Both the position numbers and the translations under genes were made by a program. The notes under the pieces are model-generated. The model did not search any database. It saw only the letters and a list, made by a program, of their open reading frames with translations, and was not told where the DNA came from. From Schistosoma haematobium (taxonomy: Eukaryota; Platyhelminthes; Trematoda; Strigeidida; Schistosomatidae), in NCBI RefSeq assembly GCF_000699445.3, contig NC_067195.1, forward strand, positions 14,754,787-14,818,786: a DNA stretch of 64,000 bases. The letters are read 5' to 3'. Positions 58,235-64,000 of the stretch are shown here, one piece after another (the first letter of the stretch is position 1; each line of letters begins with the position of its first letter).

Positions 58235-61200
58235 GCTTAAACTGATAGATGTTCCCGACCGTTGTTGCTACCTTGACGAGGTGGTCGGGCTTGCCTATCG
58301 TGATGAAGCAGTCGAGCTATACGGGCTAGAACAACCGTTCCTCAAGGTTCCACTATGTCAGGCAGGTCGGTTGAAGAGCGGTAAGGCTAAAAGCAACAAA
58401 CTGAAGGCCCGAAGGCGAAGTCGACTGCCGGCTGTACAGAGGTGTGACAACAGTAAGGTGATTCCTCCAGACAACCAGCACGACAGCGACGCTTCCTTCC
58501 CACAAGGAGGGGCGGGGTTAGAAGCGGTCGACCCTAAAAATGCACACTTCGCCTTATCCCACGGATATCCGTCTCCGACGGTAAGGTCTTGTAGGGCCAG
58601 CGAAATGTCACTAAGCCCTAGCCAAACCATCCAGCAGTTGGGCCATTGAATATCGAACAAGGTCAAGGACAACCAACGCACATCAGTTAATCGTATGCCA
58701 TGGACTGACCCATGCGGCAGTGGTCTCGCTCTCACTTGTATATATTGCTGTAATAGCGTCCTCTGTGTTGTACAGTCTTCAAAGCATCTATGGTACCTTG
58801 ATACGTCAATGGGGTAGTCCACGTAAGGTGCTGACCACAAGGTGTGACTTCGATATAGATCATCTACGTTGATGATCTACAGTCTCAACAAATGCGGAGC
58901 TAAAACGAAAATTACTCACAGGAAGGTCGTGTGCGACCGGCCTTGAGCAGCTATCCCTTGGACGCTGCGGTCACTCTCTCAGGTCACTAAGACCACCACT
59001 AACCCAATTTCCTTTTCAGGTACCTCCAGAAGAAACCTTCTACGGTGTGGGCAACCGGGAAGTGATAACCGCCCTCATACCTCTAACAGCACTCAAGACC
59101 ACTCTTTTCATAATCAACCTCCCCCTCAATTCCTACTATTCCTCCTACATTGGCCTTTAACTCCAAACTTCCTCTTTCGGCTTTCTCCTCAAGTGTCGCC
59201 ATGTACAACGATTCTAGTGCGCGAAACGCTGCCCCAGGTCTACTGGAACCTCGCTCCAAACTACACATTGAAGCCTTCAACGTACGCATCCTCTTTAGCT
59301 GAAACCCTAGAATCTCATACCATTGATGTACGCTGTGTCTCCGAAACACACATACAGGATCCTAGTGTGATCACTCACTTAACCTCACCTCGGTGGAACG
59401 GAGAGCCGACGAGATACACCCTCCGTTTATCTGGCGACCCGATAGCTAGTTTTCGTGGACTGACGGGTGTAGACATAGCACTAGGCATGAGGGCAGAACA
59501 AGCACCATTAGAATGGATCCCCGTTAATAGTCGTGTATGTGTTGTTCAGTGGAATGGCTCCATAAGAATTCGGGAGGATAGAGACATACGTTGTTTCTGC
59601 CTACGCTGTCGCTGACTGCAGCTCGGATGAAGTGAAAGATGACTTTTACAGAAAGCTGTCCGAACTTCTTCAGAAAGCTAAACGCTCAGACATAGTACTC
59701 GTAGGAGGTGACTTTAATGTCCAAGTAGGTAGCTTAAACCAAACAGAAAGGCATTTAGGTAGATATTTTAGTATTCCGACACAGAGAACAGATAATGGTG
59801 ATCGTCTGCTGCAACTGTGCTCAGACAATCGTTTATTTTTAGCAAACACAAATTTTAAGCATAAGGAGAGACATCGTCTAACATGGCGACCCCTGCACCA
59901 AACCAACGATGAACTCAAATAGATCATATTGCCATCAGTCATCGTTGGAGAGGGTCGGCACATGATTGTCGCTCATTCTGGAGTACCTGCTTGGACTACG
60001 ACCACGCCCTAATACGGGCACGCATCTGCTTGCGCCTCACTGGATGCAGAAAAACCACATTAAGGAAGACCCATTAGAGTTGAACTCATTGACGAAAAGC
60101 CAAAAGTAGATTCCAGGAACAACTGAGGTCACGCTTAGGTAGTTCTGAAAACGAGGCTGACCCAGATGTTGCTTGGAAAGCTATACAAACAGCTGTGGAA
60201 ACAGCAGTGACATCTATTAGTGATTTGGACCAAAAGGTCACGAAAAATCAATGGATTTCTACTAAGTCTTTAGCACTGATAGATTATCGTGAACTTATCC
60301 CATCTGGCTCCGAACACGATAAAGAGCGAAAACAAATCAGATATAGGTTAACCAAAAGTCTAAGGAACGACCGTGAGCAGTGGTGGGCAACGAAAGCAAA
60401 AGAGATGGAAAAGGCAGAGACTGTAGTTAACACCAGACAGCTTTTCAGACTAATAAAAGAAACTGGAATAAAGAAGTCAAGTGTGAGACGATGTAAGAAA
60501 AAGACGACACTCTTATCTACTGTCAGCCCAGATGTTTAGAACGATGGGCGGAACACTTTAAGGAGCAGTTCAGCTACTATACAACTACCCTCCATTCTCA
60601 AACAGTCTGAATGGAACATTAAAGTAGGTCCCCCGACTATAATTGGAGTTCAGAAAGCCATAGCTAATCTGAAACGAGGAAGAGCAACTGGTCCAGATAG
60701 ATCGACTCCAGAGGTGTTTAAGGGTGGTGGTCCAATTTTAGCGACTAGGCTGACTAATATTTTAGCTAAAATCTGGGAACTGGATGGAACCCCATCTGGC
60801 TAGTTGCAATCACTGATTGTCCCACTATATAAGAAGGGGTCAAAGTCATCCTGTAATAACCATAGAGGGATTAGTTTGATTAATATAGCATCTAAAATAC
60901 TAGTCTCAATAATTATCGGATGCCTAATAAAGACTCGTGAACTGCAAACATGAGGAAATCAGGCTGGCTTCAGACCTGGTCGTGGCTGTATCGACCACTT
61001 ATTCACCATTCGTCATATTTTGGAATGCAAGTATGTTTGTCGGCGTCCGACGATGGTGGTCTTTCTTGACTTAAAAGCAGCATTTGACTTTATAGATCGA
61101 AAAGTTCTGTGGCAGTGTCTGTTATTGAAAGGTGTACCTCAGAAGTACATAAACCTTGTGAAGGCTCTTTGCTCGAACACTACTAGTCGAGTCAGAGCTT

Positions 61201-62408
61201 ATGGCGAAATGTCATCTGCTTTTGCAACCTCAAGTGGTGTCCGTCAAGGCTGTCCACTTTCTCCATTTTTGTTCAACTTCATCATAGACCTTTTGATGGA
61301 AATAACATTCTCGTCGACTGAATTCTCGGGTATTGATCTCCTTCCAAGAGGTCCACTTATCGACTTAGAATACGCAGATGATATAGTCATGTTTAGTGAA
61401 GACGCTGATAAAATGCAGAATCTTTTGGTAGCACTGAGCAACAATGCCAGAATGTTTGGAATGCGCTTCTCTCCCTCTAAATACAAGTTGTTGATTCAGG
61501 ACTGGTCTACGTCAACACCTGAACTAAGGATAGGGAGTGAAGTAGTTGAACACATTGACAACTTCACTTATATTGGAAGTCTGATCAGCCGTAATATGTT
61601 GGTGTCTGACGAAATCTCAGCACGGATTCGAAAAGCTCCTTTGGCTTTTGCCAACTTACGTCACCTATGGTGAAGGCGAGATATCCGTCCATCAACTAAG
61701 GGACGAGTATATTGCGCGACAGTTCGTTCTGTTTTACTTTAAGGGTGCGAAACATGGTCATTAATGGTTGAAGATACTCGTAAGCTACAAGTATTTGACC
61801 ACACACGCCTTAGGAATATTGCTGGGATCACCGGGTAAGTAATAATGAGGTTAGACGCTGGGTGTTAGGGAATGATGGTAAATCAGTTGATGAGGTTGTT
61901 AATCTTCATCGACTGAGATGGTTGGGCCACGTGTTACGTATGCCCGAACACCGATTACCACGACGTGCAATGCTAACCGGCGTTCGGGATGGTTGGAAGA
62001 AAGTTAGGGGCGGCCAAACCAAAACGTGGCATCAGTGCTTGGAGTCACTAACTTCTGGTCTGAGCCATGTTGGTAGATGCAAACCACTTGGTTGGGGTCC
62101 GCGTGACTATCGTAACCATTTGAACCAATGGTTAGAGACTCTGGGTGACATGGATCAGAACCGATCACAACGGCGTAGGTGTATACACTCTCTGTCTTCC
62201 CTTAAATTAAGAGATTAAAGTCGCTTCATATCTTTCTTCCTGTACTATATCCTTATATGCAATCTTTCTTTTATATATCACCACCATTGACTTAACTACT
62301 CCTATGAATCCGGTGTTCATCTCACTGTGCTAATGCGAAATGCCAACTTGGACTGATGCATATATGTGCCTGGTCCTACGTTGTAGTTGACTGACTGACT
62401 GATAGATG
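58235..62408 (+). mobile_element. RTE-like LINE, nearly full length, inactivated
   Basis: The 5' part carries a frame with VPDRCCYLDEVVGLAYRDEA and a basic segment KLKARRRSRLPAVQR. Endonuclease pieces: TLESHTIDVRCVSETHIQDP (59309-59368) and SDIVLVGGDFNVQVGSL (59686-59737). Linker: DLDQKVTKNQWISTKSLALI. RT: GRATGPDRSTPEVFKGGGP, NNHRGISLINIASKIL, NQAGFRPGRGCIDHLFTIRH, VVFLDLKAAFDFIDRKVLWQ, GVRQGCPLSPFLFNFIID, LIDLEYADDIVMF (YADD at 61371-61382). C-terminal region: VVNLHRLRWLGHVLRMPEHR and GWGPRDYRN. Its 3' end is a short run of TGAC repeats (62390-62403), typical of RTE elements. Stops (near 59920, 60075, 60540, 60800, 60953) and shifts disable it. Confidence 0.93.
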
Positions 62409-62539
62409 CCAAGTTGCCCCTAGTAGACTGGCTTATTTCACGCAAAACAGTTGGCTTTTTAAGATCACACTGTTTTACATTTTCTCAAGCAACAGTGTTC
62501 TAGTTGGGTCTACTAAAGTCAAATACTAATGGCTCCTTA

Positions 62540-62835
62540 ACTTTTGATTTTTACAGTGGTTCATCTAAGACATTTTGCAAATAACTTAGGTGCTTTCCTT
62601 CCAGAGGAGTCTTTATTTGCAAGAGATCTAGGTGTCTTGGTAACACGTGGTCTAAAATCTTATTCTAACTGTGCCTTTAGAGTCATTCAAAAGCTGTTAA
62701 ATTTAAAGAGCAATTTTTGTCGTCTCGATAAAAGAGCATCACGTTTAATCTTCGGCATTTTAGTCAGACCCCGCTAAGAGTACGGTAACATCATGCTTAC
62801 TCCTTCACTCTGAAATGAACAAGGATACTATTCAT
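62540..62835 (+). mobile_element. CR1-like LINE fragment, RT C-terminal side
   Basis: The frame reads ARDLGVLVTRGLKSYSNCAF, CRLDKRASRLIFGILVRPR, stop, EYGNI: the CR1 block KDLGVLVT...FRLDK...LVRPHLEYGN, with a nonsense codon after RPR. Both ends truncated. Confidence 0.85.
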
Positions 62836-63199
62836 CGGATTTAAATGGGAGACATGAAATACATTTGTTAACTGAAATTCAAGCTTTAGGCGAAGCGCGT
62901 TAAATCAATGAGTCTTGCTTATCTAAAAACACTCCTTGCGCGTATATTTGCTTCATATGTCTAGATCCGCACTTGAAGGCATTAGCAACACTGATATACT
63001 ACACGCGACCTCGTAAGGTGAAAACTTCTTACTTTCAGTTCACAACCAATTGGACCATTCGAGCGATTCTGGACGGAATCGAAAAAGTTTTCGCTTAACG
63101 GACTTCTGTATCTAATAGCAGCGGATCACCGATGCCGCCAGTTAGGAACCTAGGTATATTTAATTAGCAAAAGAGAAATTTTAGTAAATTATGGTGAAA

Positions 63200-64000
63200 T
63201 AATACCATTAGTCCCTAGGGACATACCACGTTTTCTCTTAAAGGACTCATGGAAAGTCGCTTGAAGTAGCTCAGCTGGTCACGAATTCCAGAATTTGACA
63301 GCGCCGTTCTGCTATGTCGTACCTCCAACCTCTGGGTGTCACCCCCAAGGTTTGTGTTGGGGCTGAGCTTAAGGAGGTGTGTAAGGTGATGCTCAAGAGT
63401 GTTTAGAATACCATAAGTCATTGGGAAGTCACCTCTAAGACGCCCGTACTCTGCGTAGAACTTCAGTGATTTGAAACTCTATTCATAAGGCTTGAATTTG
63501 AGTCCCTGAACAGATTAAGTGCCTCGACTTTAGTTACCTTCCGGTGTAATCCTATCCCTTTTGAGTAAGAGAGGAAACACTACACTTCCATAAAATAAAT
63601 ACGGTCGAACAGAACTGTTGAAGATTTATTGGAATGTTCTATTGTCGAACTGGCCAAAAATCAGTTTCAATGTTACCAGGGCAAGGTTTTCTCGAAACGC
63701 ATTGTTGACGCAGTTAGCATAATACTTTAGATTTAAGAATACCAAAACTTTCACATCTTTAGCAACTTTGAACATTTTCATAGGGGAGTTACCTAAACTT
63801 TATTAGGCGACTGTAACAGATCCCATACGGACTAGTTCGAAGTCGTCAGGTTATCTTGGCAGCAAACTTTTCTCCAGAGTTTCACATCATCAGCGAAAGG
63901 TAATAAAGCATACGATACCTTCTGAGAAAGGACGTTCACATAAATTAAGAAAACAAGAGACCCCAGTATTGAACCCTTTTCAACCTCATCAGTACACCCT
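63200..64000 (-). mobile_element. CR1-like LINE fragment, RT and C-terminal end
   Basis: On the minus strand from the window edge: KGSILGSLVFLIYVNVLSQK, LLPFADDVKLWRKV (the FADD catalytic motif at about 63885-63895), decaying frames, then MTYGILNTLEHHLTHLLKLS, GDTQRLEVRHSRTALSNSG at 63215-63421, the usual CR1 C-terminus. Points towards the plus-strand CR1 fragment at 62540-62835. Continues beyond the window. Confidence 0.85.

Noticed and set aside
58358..58840. 160-codon minus-strand frame
   Set aside because: It is the complement of the LINE 5' frame; no independent motif.
1..64000. CRISPR arrays, bacterial operons, prophage
   Set aside because: Spliced genes, LINEs and SINEs show a eukaryotic chromosome; no regularly spaced repeats were seen.

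Overview
Organism. The window is nuclear DNA of a trematode, almost certainly a schistosome. It is AT-rich, and its two large genes open with a block of tiny introns (29-42 nt) followed by introns of about 0.8-2.9 kb. Between and inside the genes lie tRNA-derived SINEs carrying hammerhead ribozymes (the schistosome S-alpha/Sm-alpha type), RTE-like and CR1-like LINEs, and Ty3/gypsy remnants. The species cannot be settled by reading alone.

Genes. (1) Epsilon-tubulin, + strand, 6383-15735: 11 exons joined in frame give 466 residues, about the family's usual length; one intron has a GC donor. (2) An UNC-45 myosin chaperone, - strand, 40356-19252: 14 exons joined in frame give 1096 residues, with TPR domain, central domain and UCS domain, plus an acidic insert of about 65 residues. 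(3) A mitochondrial-type methionine aminopeptidase (MetAP1D-like), - strand, 49435-48527: one intronless frame of 302 codons whose stop codon falls exactly where the last metal-binding glutamate is expected. Three weaker small reading frames (16030-16302 -, 16352-16540 +, 47591-47842 +) and one unexplained broken coding-like patch (44521-44880 -) are given at low confidence.

Layout. 1-2.2 kb: gypsy integrase scrap and a LINE 5' fragment. 2.2-6.4 kb: no gene seen. 6.4-15.7 kb: epsilon-tubulin, whose long introns hold LINE scraps, a 40-bp LINE micro-insertion with 11-bp target duplication, and a back-to-back pair of hammerhead SINEs. 16-19 kb: small frames, a deleted RTE-like LINE and a hammerhead SINE just beyond the unc-45 stop. 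19.2-40.4 kb: unc-45, its introns full of SINEs and LINE 3' ends. 41.4-47.3 kb: degenerate gypsy element with a perfect 43-bp palindrome, then CR1-like debris. 48.5-49.4 kb: aminopeptidase. 49.8-53.5 kb: an LTR element with paired LTRs and a 4-bp target duplication but no recognisable protein. 54.6-56.1 kb and 58.2-62.4 kb: two RTE-like LINEs, the second nearly full length. 62.5-64 kb: CR1-like fragments on both strands.

How it fits together. The three named genes have unrelated jobs (basal body/centriole tubulin, myosin folding, removal of initiator methionine in mitochondria) and no operon logic is visible. The most distinctive biology is the set of self-cleaving ribozyme SINEs sitting in the introns and flank of unc-45, the aminopeptidase with a nonsense codon at a catalytic position, and the non-coding LTR element. 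I did not find a clearly new multi-gene system.
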